DNA of 21,500 nt from Chrysomallon squamiferum (taxonomy: Eukaryota > Mollusca > Gastropoda > Neomphalida > Peltospiridae): contig CM022665.1 in assembly GCA_012295275.1 (NCBI GenBank), forward strand, positions 46,212,595 to 46,234,094, written 5' to 3'. The position numbers were made by a program, and so were the translations under genes. This document shows, piece after piece, positions 11,236-18,959 of the stretch. Every line of letters starts with the position of its first letter. Positions within the stretch are counted from its first letter, which is position 1. The notes beneath the pieces are model-generated. The model saw only the letters and a program-made list of their open reading frames with translations, was not told the origin of the DNA and searched no databases.

Positions 11236-11615
11236 ATGAATGAATAAATAAATAAAAATGTAATAAATAAATTATTTCATAAGACTTTGTTTGCAATAAA
11301 ACTATTTTTTTATACAAGTTACCAAAACAAAACACAAAAAAAAGATTTTTAAAAAACTAAATCTTATTTTAATTGACAACAAAATGACAGTTAAACTGTT
11401 AAAACCTTTTTGTGTTGATGTTATTGAGTAAAACACTGCTGTTGTTATTTGAGCTGGATCTTCCTTTTCTTCAAGCGAAGGATCCGAAGTATGGATTTCA
11501 GGACTGTGTTCTGATTGGCTGGCTTGGCGAGTGCGCAAACCTTGGGACTGAATTATAGACTGTAAACAAAACAATTAAAAACTAAAAACAAAAATAACCA
11601 GTAAACAACAAAATG

Positions 11616-11655
<40 letters not shown>

Positions 11656-14600
11656 AAAAATTTCTGTTCGTAATATTTTGAAAAACTTCATGTGTAATTA
11701 AAATTAATAATAACTAAAAAAAAAACCCTACAAACTATTTTAAGAAATAATACAGAAGTATAAATACAAAGTAATTTTAATTAATATTATCTGGTTCAAC
11801 AAGTAAACTAGAAATGGTAAGAATAATAAAAATTATAATAAATACAAAAAACAAATAAAAATTAAAAAATAAATAAATAAATAAAAATTTCAAATAAAAC
11901 AAATTTAGGTAATTATTTTAAAAAATGTTGTTTTTATTTTTCTTATTAATGACTTCTACTAATTTAAAACAAATTAAATTTAAGAACTTACATGGATTGA
12001 AGATGATATTTCATTGGTTAATGCAGTGTGAAGGACTACAATTGGTTCCTTAGGCATGGAATTATGGGTAAAAACAAAACATCGTCTGTAAGAACCAACT
12101 CTCTGTTTCATGTCCATTAGACTTTTAATGGGATGTACTGCTTCATATGTAGATATCTTAAATAAAACAGATTTATTTAAAATCACTATTTACACAATCA
12201 AAATTTAATTATAAACAAAATTAAACATATGTCTTGTGAATATTTGTTTCTGGTTTCCAATTTCATAAAAATAAAACTAGGTTTTGTTGTAAAAAAAAAA
12301 AAAGAAAAAAAAAAATTAATTATGTAACACTCTTATCTGAATTAAGGAGATTAAGATTATTATGTTGTGTTTTCTAGTTTATTATAAAAGTTAAATTATT
12401 TATTTATATTTACTTCTTAAAGCATTTTAAAAATAATATTATACTTAAGAAATAAAATTAATCTCCTTTAAATGTATAGTTGTGTTAGCATAAGTGTTTT
12501 TACAATCCATTTCTAATATTTACATGAAGCAAAAAGTTCAATGCAACATTTTAGGGTTTTATTTTTTATTTAATAACTTAATTAATCATTTGTTATTTAT
12601 TTTTTATTAATTTATTTACATACCTTTTTTTTCTACAGTTTTATTTGTTATTTGTTTTTATTTACTATCAATTGCAGTTACTTTGTTTTCAAATTTGAAA
12701 TTTAATATCCTGAGATTTTGATTACTAATTAATTTTTTTTTTTTAAATGTATTTTAAGATATTTGATTACTAATTTATTTATTTATTTTTTAAATGTTTA
12801 AATTCAATATATTGAGATATTTGATTACTGATTTATTTATCTATTTTTTAAATTTAAAATTCTTTATTGACATATTTGATTACTAATTTACTTATTTATT
12901 TTTAAAATTTTAAATTAAATATTTTGAAATATTTTATTACTAATTAATTTATTTTTAAATTTTTAATTCAATATTTTGAGATATTTGATTCATTTATTTT
13001 TTAAATTTTATTTTCAGTACTGACATATTTGATTACTAGTTTATTCATTTTTTTTTTTTTTTTTTTTTTTTTTTTATTTTATTTTTTTTTTTTTGACTTT
13101 CTTAAATTTCATCACTTTGTCTATTTTACCTTCTGCACCATGTCACATGATGATTCCCATGTAACTCTCTCCAGCTCTAATAACCCGACTGAAAACCAGA
13201 CGATCATTAGTTCTTTTAGAGAATTGTTCAGAGCCTGGAAATATGATATGTCAGTCTCTGATGTCATAGTCGACAAATCTGTCTGAAAATAAATCAACAC
13301 TCATTCTCTCAAATATCTATCTTAGATGTTATAGTTTATAAATATTATCTCCCCTGAATTTAAAAAATAACACACTGCAGTGTATTTCTATTTGAAAAAT
13401 CTTAAAACTAAAATTAGCAAAAATTTAAAAACAAAATTAAATTGAGGTATGTGAATAATTTTTAATAATATATATATGTATTTATTAAAATTATAAACAT
13501 AAAAACAAACTATATTTTTATTTGTAACTAAATTAACTACATTGTTATCTCCCCTTTCATTTTAAAACTAACATAATGCAGCAAATTTCAACTTTAAATT
13601 TAAAATAATTAAAATTAACAATGAATATCATGTATAAGAATTTGTTTAATTACCAGTATTTCTGCTCTCATGTCAACAAGAAACTTAACTCCGCCCTCCA
13701 ACCTGCCTATGTGAGCAAACAGCTGCTGGTACCGAGGCAGAAGTGAGCTTCTGAGTCTTTCTTCAGCTTTGAGCAAGAATGAGTCACCTCTTTCCTGTTC
13801 AGATTATAAATAAAATGAAAACATGCTGAAAATGGCTTCCTTTCTCATTTTTGAAATCTGTAAATTATATTTTGTAATTTAAAGCAATTATGAAAGCTCA
13901 TAAATAATTATTTATCAATGAAAACATATTAAAAAGGATTTCCTTTCACATTTTCAAAAATGTAAATTATTTTTTGTAAAGTAAAGCAATTATGAAAACC
14001 TGTAAAATAAATAATGCTTTATCAATGAAAACATCAAAAACGGTTTCCTTTCACATTTTCAAAAATGGATATTATATTTCATAATACAAATCAATTACTG
14101 AAGTGTACATGCAATGGTAATAACATTAATACATATTTATGAGTTTAGTTTTGTTCATTATTAAAGTATTTTCAGATAATTCTAAAATTTTAAAACTCAT
14201 TCCAAAACAGTGTTGTATTTCCAGAAATGCAGTTCCAGATTATCAAATGGCAACAGTTTATGCTTTTCTGACTATTGGAAGAAAAAAAAAAAAATAAAAA
14301 AATAATTTCCTTTCTGTTAAAAAAATAAATGAGCCTGAAAAGTAACTTTTTACTTTTTCGTACAATAATTTTACACAACCAAATTTCACAACAGCAGATA
14401 TTTAATATTTTTAATTAAAACAAATTTTAATTAATTAATTAATTATTCTTTCTTCATTTTATTAATTTAATTTTTTTTTATGTTCCTATATTGCTGGTGT
14501 TTTTGTTTCTTTTCTTTTTTGTTTTGTTTTGTTTTGATTACCTGGGTCTTGACAAGACTATGAGCATTCTGCAAAACACTGTCGTGGTTGACGCCATAAT

Positions 14601-16819
14601 GCTGGGACATCGTCTGCAGCAACACAATCTTTTCTTTAGAGTCTAAACTCTTGAAGTAATCGCAAAATGATCTGCATTTAGCCTACAGTAAAAACACATT
14701 TATTAAATAAAAATTTTGTTAAATTATTACGATTTGAAAAATATAATTTTCATTTAAAGAAGATAAAAAATTAAATATTAAAACCTACAATTTTAATATT
14801 AAAATATTTTTAAATTTTAAAACTGGCAACTTTAACATTAAATATATATTTTTTTTCTTTAAATTTACAATTTTAATATTAAAATATTTTTAAATTTTAA
14901 AACTGATAAATTTGTAAAATATCTTGTATGTAAAAAATATTGGTATTAAATTTAATAAGAATGTATAGTTTCCTAGATCTAAAAATAGTATTACATTATA
15001 ATGTATCTTTATAATCTTTATTAAAATTAATAAATCATATTTAGTTATTTTTAATAAAATGTATTTTTAATTAAGTTTATTTAATTTGACATGTGGCATT
15101 TTAAAATAAAATAAAAATAAATAAATTAAATTAATGATTTCAAAATATTACAAAGTATAATTCCATAAACAAATTTAAATAAATATTGTTAAAATTTAAA
15201 TTCTTTTTGAATATTTAAGATTTTAAAAAATACCACTACAGATTTAATGAAATAATGCAAAATACAAAAAAGAGAAAGTATTTATAAGTAATTAAATTTC
15301 AATTTTAAAAAGAATATCACTTTATTTTTAAAAAGGTTTAATTTTAGAAATTAAAATTTATTTAAAACAAAGCTGCAATATATAATAAAATAAATAGTTA
15401 TTTTGATTATTTTAAACAGTTCTGCTGACCTCTGATAAGTGAAGGGAAAGGTCAGGAGAGTTGAAGGTCATAGCGAGAAAGCCATGAATGTTGTCAGTAG
15501 ACATGTTCATTTTGTTTAATGTAATCTGCATGTCAGGTTTCAGAATATTCGAGTATCGACAATGACGAAACAACAAACCCTACAAAATTAAATATAAATG
15601 AATTATGTATCGAACAATTGCAGAATATAATAAATATATATATATCACCAACAACAAAATACAGTATATAAAATGCAAGGGGTCATTCCATGTCAAATCA
15701 CCCAATGGTTTAAACCTGACCATCTCAGATTTTTATGAAAATACTTGGTATACTTGATGACTGGGATCCCACAGCACCAAATCTGAAATTTTAGCTCAAT
15801 CAGACCAGTGGTGTGGGAGATATGGCCCACCGAAGTTTTGACATTTTTGCCAAAAATGGGTGTGACCACCAACCTTAGAACCCTCATATCTCAGGAACTA
15901 CTGGGCCAATCTTCATAAAATTGGTATTGTTAGAAAGGAAAAATGACAAGGATACCAAATCTGCCATTTTTGTTTAGTTTGGAAAATACTGGAGTACCTT
16001 GACGTTTTGACCTTTGCTATGACCTTAAAATTGATCACGTGATCTTGAGATGACCTTTATTGAAATTTAATCTCCCACATGTTAACTAAAACATATAAAA
16101 GTTTCCTGGGTGTAATATTTTTTGTTTAGCCACAATATAGATTTAAAAAATGCACATACATGAAAATAACACCTTTTCAGCCATTAACGTCTGATTAACT
16201 AAAACCTGAATGATCAATTCTGGATGCTAGGAATCACCATCTCTCTTGATCATGTGGGAGATTAAATTTCAATAAAGGTCATCTCAAGATCACGTGATCC
16301 ACACGGTCAATTTCAAGGTCATAGCAAAGGTCAAAAGGTCAAGGTACTCCAATATTTTCCAAACTAAACAAAAATGGCAGATTTGGAATCCTTGTCATTT
16401 TTCCTTTCTAACAATACCAATTTCATAAAAATCTGAGACGGTCGGGTTTAAATTTCTTTTTTTTTTGGGGTGATTTGAAACATTCAACTACTCTTCTTAA
16501 TTATTACCTTGAAATAGTTTATTAATACAACTAAAAATAAAAACCTAATTAAATAAAATATAATAATAAATATAATAATAAAAAAAAAAAAAATAAAAAA
16601 TAAAATAAATGATCTAAAATAAAAAATATAATAAAATAAAAATAAAATAAAATAATGTAATTATATAAAATAAAATAAATGATTTTATATTTATTTTTTA
16701 TATTTTTATTTTTAAAGAAACATCGAAAGTCAAGGTTTTATTATGAATCCTTGCAGGACAGTCAATGTGGTTAATATTAGTAACAATGGGAACCTGTTTT
16801 CTGTTTTAAGTTCTGTCTA

Positions 16820-16855
<36 letters not shown>

Positions 16856-17762
16856 GTACACAGATTCACATATAACACACATACAAAACGTTTTTATCCT
16901 TATTTTTACAAAAAGAAAAATATATTTGTGAAAAAAAAAAAAAATCAATTTGTATTATCTGTTATTAAAATATAAATTAATGTTCATCCATTTTAATAAA
17001 AAAAAAAAATCTTTAATGCAATTGTAATGGTGTTTTTAAGTGTTTATTTAAAATATTTTTGTGGGAATATGTAAGACTTGAAACTATATATTTTTAATAC
17101 TAGTTTTAATATTGTTAAAATCTGATTGATGTGCAACAAGCAAACAAAAACGTAGGAAAATTATTTTAAATATCAAGGGATATTTAAATCGGAAAGATTC
17201 TGAATGTAATATTGTTATTTTTTGTGTTTGATGTCACTAAACAATGGAACAGATTATTTTCAAAAAATATTAATTAAGTAATTAATTATATTATATCAAA
17301 TAATATTAACAACACAGAGAAACACACGCCTATACACAGTGACATACGCACACACCTACGATTAACGTCAAATAACATTTATAAAAATAAATATAACCTT
17401 AATGACAAGAAAAATTAGGGAAAATATTGGATTATAAATAAATTTAACTTACTGTTGCATTTCCTGTAATTTCAAAATACTAATTTTCCGCATTAAAATT
17501 TATTTTTTTAAAAAGCACGCTATTTCATGAATTAGCTAATGCAAGCATTTCCCGGAATATTATCAATCCGCATTTCGAGGAAATTCCGGGCGACAAATCA
17601 TTTTCCTAGAAATGTGAAATATATGTACAGTGACCTACTTCTGTACATGAAATCTATAACGAAGTATTTTTGTTTTATGAACTGATATTATCGCATTAAT
17701 GATTAAAAACTTACTGTTTTAGAGGCGAAAATTATTCGTTTTAATGACAAGACACAAAACAT
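8375..17762 (-). CDS. MLYCD: Malonyl-CoA decarboxylase, ten coding exons, complete
   Basis: The enzyme converts malonyl-CoA to acetyl-CoA and CO2, lowering the inhibitor of carnitine palmitoyltransferase. The animal enzyme works in mitochondria, peroxisomes and cytosol. Joined exons: 17715-17762, 15430-15579, 14542-14682, 13654-13794, 13130-13282, 11992-12156, 11406-11559, 10747-10905, 9766-9999 and 8375-8595, giving 1566 bases (521 residues plus stop; human 493). All junctions keep frame and follow GT...AG. Residues 1-16 form a basic Ser/Ile-rich mitochondrial leader. The helical N-terminal domain spans roughly residues 60-210. The GNAT-like catalytic domain follows, with [31 protein letters not shown] and [16 protein letters not shown]. 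By alignment from memory, Ser350 and His452 match human catalytic Ser329 and His423. The C-terminus ends LPPSPT, without the SKL of the human protein. An in-frame TAG at 17792-17790 precedes the ATG. It shares a short divergent promoter with PDSS2. The identity is secure; the least certain parts are exon 1 and the weak exon 7 donor. Confidence 0.93.
9194..9765 (-). repeat. Minisatellite in MLYCD intron 9 made of exon 9 donor-region copies
   Basis: About ten degenerate units of 45-66 bases. On the - strand a unit reads: donor-like (C/T)TG-GTAAG or GTGAG, T-rich tract, often TTTCTAG, TTCCAACCTGTGTTTTTG, TTCTTTTAAT(A/T)TTG, then the next donor-like block. Donor-like blocks sit at about 9197, 9242, 9457, 9514, 9573 and 9698, and the true exon 9 donor (9761-9766) is the last in the series. 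TTACCAACAGGATTA on the + strand occurs both at 9762-9776 (true border, 11 bases of it coding) and at 9241-9255. Confidence 0.88.
9766..9999 (-). CDS. MLYCD: MLYCD coding exon 9
   Basis: Two bases, 77 codons and one base (residues 371-448) between TTTCTCAAG and GTAAGT. The first half is a variable helical segment. The second half contains [19 protein letters not shown] and YALNPV, matching human TPLMRLCAWYLYGEKHRG and YALNPV. Its donor region is the source of the intron 9 minisatellite. Confidence 0.95.
10027..10200 (-). repeat. Short tandem duplication in MLYCD intron 8
   Basis: Two copies about 70 bases apart share AAACTGCT, then ATTTGTAA(T/C)GTTATTTA, then TAGATATA followed by AAT-rich tails (starts near 10027 and 10097). 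A degenerate third copy follows at about 10197-10232. It lies just beyond the acceptor of exon 9. Confidence 0.75.
10328..10400 (-). mobile_element. tRNA-derived SINE fragment in MLYCD intron 8
   Basis: On the - strand TAGCTCAGTGGTTAGAGC (about 10375-10392) is a near-canonical tRNA A-box region. It is followed by TTTGTG and, about 45 bases on, a very degenerate B-box-like ATAGGTTTTTA. This is typical of the head of a tRNA-derived SINE. No intact tRNA fold can be built and no tail or target duplication is clear. Confidence 0.45.
10659..10728. repeat. (CA)n microsatellite next to MLYCD exon 8
   Basis: CA runs at about 10659-10682 and 10717-10728, separated by TA/CA-rich sequence. They end about 20 bases from the exon 8 donor (10746-10741 on the - strand). 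Confidence 0.9.
10747..10905 (-). CDS. MLYCD: MLYCD coding exon 8 (catalytic Ser)
   Basis: Two bases, 52 codons and one base (residues 318-370 and part of 371) between CATTTCAG and GTGAGT. Contains [16 protein letters not shown] and [10 protein letters not shown]. The Ser before PIPGF (residue 350) corresponds to the human active-site Ser329. Confidence 0.95.
11141..11258. repeat. (AAAT)n tetranucleotide array in MLYCD intron 7
   Basis: About 28 units of AAAT with a few ATGA interruptions, preceded by an (ATA)n patch at 11059-11077. The Phe/Tyr/Ile-rich frame on the - strand is an artefact of it. Confidence 0.95.
11406..11559 (-). CDS. MLYCD: MLYCD coding exon 7
   Basis: Fifty-one codons plus one base (residues 267-317) between TTTGTTTACAG and a weak donor GTTTTA. 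Contains an acidic, variable loop and then [15 protein letters not shown], matching human ITAAIFYSISLTQQG. The donor position is forced by phase and by continuity into exon 8 ([10 protein letters not shown] against QQG-LQGVELG). Confidence 0.9.
11617..11654. repeat. (AAT)n run in MLYCD intron 6
   Basis: About twelve AAT units roughly 55 bases upstream (in genic sense) of the exon 7 acceptor. The polypyrimidine side of that acceptor is otherwise TTTTGTTTACAG. Confidence 0.9.
11992..12156 (-). CDS. MLYCD: MLYCD coding exon 6
   Basis: Fifty-five codons (residues 212-266) between TTTATTTAAG and GTAAGT. Contains [17 protein letters not shown] and YRRCFVFTH, among the most conserved parts of the family, followed by [18 protein letters not shown]. 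Confidence 0.96.
12712..13050 (-). repeat. Seven-unit minisatellite in MLYCD intron 5
   Basis: Units begin (on the + strand) with GAGATATTTGATTACTAATT and continue into TTATTT and TTTAAATTTTAAATTC-like sequence. Starts lie near 12713, 12757, 12813, 12869, 12929, 12981 and 13023, a period of 42-60 bases. The array runs into a T-rich tract (13050-13094) that ends about 35 bases from the exon 5 donor. Confidence 0.85.
13130..13282 (-). CDS. MLYCD: MLYCD coding exon 5
   Basis: Fifty-one codons (residues 161-211) between TTTTCAG and GTAAAA. Contains [20 protein letters not shown], matching human [20 protein letters not shown], the join between the helical and catalytic domains. A poly-T tract and minisatellite start just past its donor. 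Confidence 0.94.
13345..13610. repeat. Duplicated TTATCTCCCC block in MLYCD intron 4
   Basis: TTATCTCCCC occurs at 13345-13354 and at 13545-13554, exactly 200 bases apart. In both copies it is followed by a related stretch (TTTAAAA, TAACA, TGCAG, then A/T-rich sequence). This looks like an old tandem duplication of a 200-base unit filling most of the intron. TTATCTCCC-type words are frequent in mollusc noncoding DNA as I recall, which is part of the taxonomic guess. Confidence 0.6.
13654..13794 (-). CDS. MLYCD: MLYCD coding exon 4
   Basis: Forty-seven codons (residues 114-160) between CTGAACAG and GTAATT. Contains [19 protein letters not shown] and [12 protein letters not shown], close to the human LQAEDRLR, LVPRYRGLF and GGVRFLVQLRAD segments. 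Confidence 0.94.
13814..14098 (-). repeat. Three-copy tandem repeat of about 105 bases in MLYCD intron 3
   Basis: Copies start near 13814, 13917 and 14024, with AATGAAAACAT, then TTCCTTTC, CATTTT, TGTAAATTAT, and AAAGCAATTATGAAA as shared landmarks. The third copy is incomplete. The array begins 20 bases from the exon 4 acceptor. Confidence 0.88.
14542..14682 (-). CDS. MLYCD: MLYCD coding exon 3
   Basis: Forty-seven codons (residues 67-113) between TTTACTGTAG and GTAATC. Contains [11 protein letters not shown] and YGVNHDSV, matching human CADFVSFYGGL and FGVDHGQV in the N-terminal helical domain. Confidence 0.92.
14787..14910 (-). repeat. 80-base tandem duplication in MLYCD intron 2
   Basis: A perfect block of about 39 bases, starting ACAATTTTAATATTAAAA and ending in AAAACTG, occurs at 14787 and again at 14867, with a divergent spacer between them. 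It is a two-copy tandem repeat in AT-rich intron sequence. Confidence 0.85.
15430..15579 (-). CDS. MLYCD: MLYCD coding exon 2
   Basis: Fifty codons between TTTTGTAG and GTCAGC, phase 0 on both sides (residues 17-66). The first part ([10 protein letters not shown]) continues the basic leader. The second part ([10 protein letters not shown] onward) aligns loosely with the start of the mature human enzyme. The donor GTCAGC departs from consensus at +3. Confidence 0.82.
15685..16487. mobile_element. Fold-back (long inverted repeat) element in MLYCD intron 1
   Basis: Left arm segments 15692-15740 and about 15914-16081 are the reverse complement of the right arm 16251-16480. The inner arms (about 160 bases) differ at only about four positions plus a 9-base indel. 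The spacer is 16082-16250. The left arm contains about 175 extra bases (15741-15914) absent from the right arm, probably a deletion there between ATGAAA/ATAAAA micro-repeats. The ends share TCAAATCACCC. Both inner arms carry the palindrome GATCACGTGATC (16033-16044, 16288-16299). There is no transposase frame, so if mobile it is non-autonomous. I could not identify a target-site duplication or assign a superfamily. Confidence 0.85.
16488..17714. other. 5' part of MLYCD intron 1
   Basis: AT-rich intron with A-rich runs (16561-16600), a (CT)n(CA)n patch at 16818-16855 and two poly-A tracts (about 16930-16943 and 17000-17010). Near exon 1, at 17549-17590, the composition becomes less AT-rich and there is an inverted repeat with 8-base arms (CCCGGAAT ... 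ATTCCGGG). No exon is seen. Confidence 0.6.
17715..17762 (-). CDS. MLYCD: MLYCD coding exon 1 (mitochondrial leader)
   Basis: ATG at 17762-17760 plus 15 codons, ending at a consensus donor (ACA then GTAAGT) in phase 0, which fits exon 2. The 16 residues contain two Lys and one Arg, no acidic residue, and hydroxylated and hydrophobic residues, as expected of a matrix-targeting presequence. This exon was found by frame, donor and leader character, not by residue conservation, because leaders do not align. Confidence 0.72.
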
Positions 17763-17857
17763 TTTCTTCGAATTATCTACATTAGTAGACTAAAATCTTC
17801 AAGAGGTTTCCTAGACTGATACTATTATTCAGACGCAACAAAAACGAAATCAAACTA

Positions 17858-17867
17858 GGGAATTCCC
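17858..17867. promoter_or_regulatory. Palindromic NF-kB/Rel-type site
   Basis: GGGAATTCCC matches GGGRNWYYCC on both strands and sits at the midpoint of the divergent promoter. A single 10-base match could arise by chance, but G/C-rich words are rare here. Confidence 0.35.
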
Positions 17868-17923
17868 TTTTGATTAAAAGTCGAATCTGTAAGATAAATC
17901 GTAGGCCCACATTTCGTTACATA

Positions 17924-17932
17924 ATGTTTTGA
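17924..17932 (+). promoter_or_regulatory. Minimal upstream ORF in front of PDSS2
   Basis: ATG TTT TGA lies 33 bases before, and in frame with, the PDSS2 start codon at 17966. If transcription starts upstream of it, ribosomes would meet a two-codon ORF first. Its TGA also shows that the PDSS2 frame cannot start further upstream. Whether it is in the mRNA is unknown. Confidence 0.35.
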
Positions 17933-17965
17933 ATTTTTCGTTTGTTTGCCTTGACGAATTTCGTA

Positions 17966-18222
17966 ATGTATCGTAAATTAAGATCGTCTGTTATATTACG
18001 TAAACACATCCATGGAGCAATAGAGAGACATATCTCTGGTTTGACCTCGTGGTTGTCTAAACCTACGGACTGGAATAAGGCGATATCGGAGGCAGAGAAA
18101 ATTGTAGGATATCCAACATCTTTTATGAGTCTGAGATGTCTTCTTAGTGATGAACTTTCAAATATCGCAATGGACGTGCGTAAATTAGTGGGGACGCGAC
18201 ACCCGCTGCTTAAGACGGCAAG
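17966..18222 (+). CDS. PDSS2: PDSS2 coding exon 1
   Basis: Eighty-five codons plus two bases, ending CAAG then GTACTA. Encodes the basic leader and the family hallmark [20 protein letters not shown], then HPLLKTAR. An AAAT/AAT array begins about 80 bases past the donor. Confidence 0.93.
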
Positions 18223-18301
18223 GTACTAATTCATGCAGTTGTCGCCACATGGTGAAACGTGACAGTGATATGAAAATAAAAAATAATAAAAATAAAAAAA
18301 G

Positions 18302-18363
<62 letters not shown>

Positions 18364-18868
18364 CCAGCATAGTATATTTTTTTTTTTTATTATTATTTTA
18401 CATTAATTGTATTATTACACTGAAAATCTTTAAAACATAGATAAAATACATAAAAAAAAAAAAAAAAAAAAACCCACACCATATCCTAAAAGCTTAATGT
18501 AATAATAACTTTATATGATGAGTGGAATCGGATTTCATAATTATTTCATAATTAGTTTGTATGTGTTTGTGTGTGTCTGTGTGACTGTGACTGTGCCAAT
18601 GTATAAAGCTTAGATAATTTTGCTGTGTCAAAGCAAGAATATATATATCTATATCTATAGTGGATATATCCAGTATTACAATATTAAGCTGTTTTCACAT
18701 ACTGCTTTATGACAGAGGTTTGGTGTATGATGAAAAGTACAGTTTGCAGACCAGAGGTCTCATAATCCTGTTGATGTCAAAAGCAGCAGGTCCTGGTTTG
18801 TCATTGAAATCTTCTGCAGGAGAACAAGAACCAACTGGAGGGATATATCCCAGGTGGGTTCAAAATAA

Positions 18869-18911
<43 letters not shown>

Positions 18912-18919
18912 GACACACA

Positions 18920-18959
<40 letters not shown>

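Larger units (their letters stand above)
17763..17965. promoter_or_regulatory. Bidirectional promoter between MLYCD and PDSS2
   Basis: Only 203 bases separate the two start codons, and both genes are read outward from this interval, so their 5' UTRs and core promoters must lie within it or overlap the genes. There is no TATA box and no CCAAT box in a clear position. The interval carries more CpG (ACG, TCG) than the adjoining introns. At 17858-17867 GGGAATTCCC is a perfect palindrome that fits the NF-kB consensus GGGRNWYYCC. It lies 95 bases from the MLYCD ATG and 98 bases from the PDSS2 ATG. Shared control is inferred. Confidence 0.75.

Noticed and set aside
15693-15887. 64-codon - strand frame in MLYCD intron 1
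   Set aside because: It lies inside the fold-back element arm and has no similarity to a transposase or to MLYCD.
17942-17965. Earlier PDSS2 start at a TTG codon
   Set aside because: The frame is open back to 17933, but ATG at 17966 is the first ATG after the in-frame TGA, and the leader starting there is a plausible mitochondrial signal.
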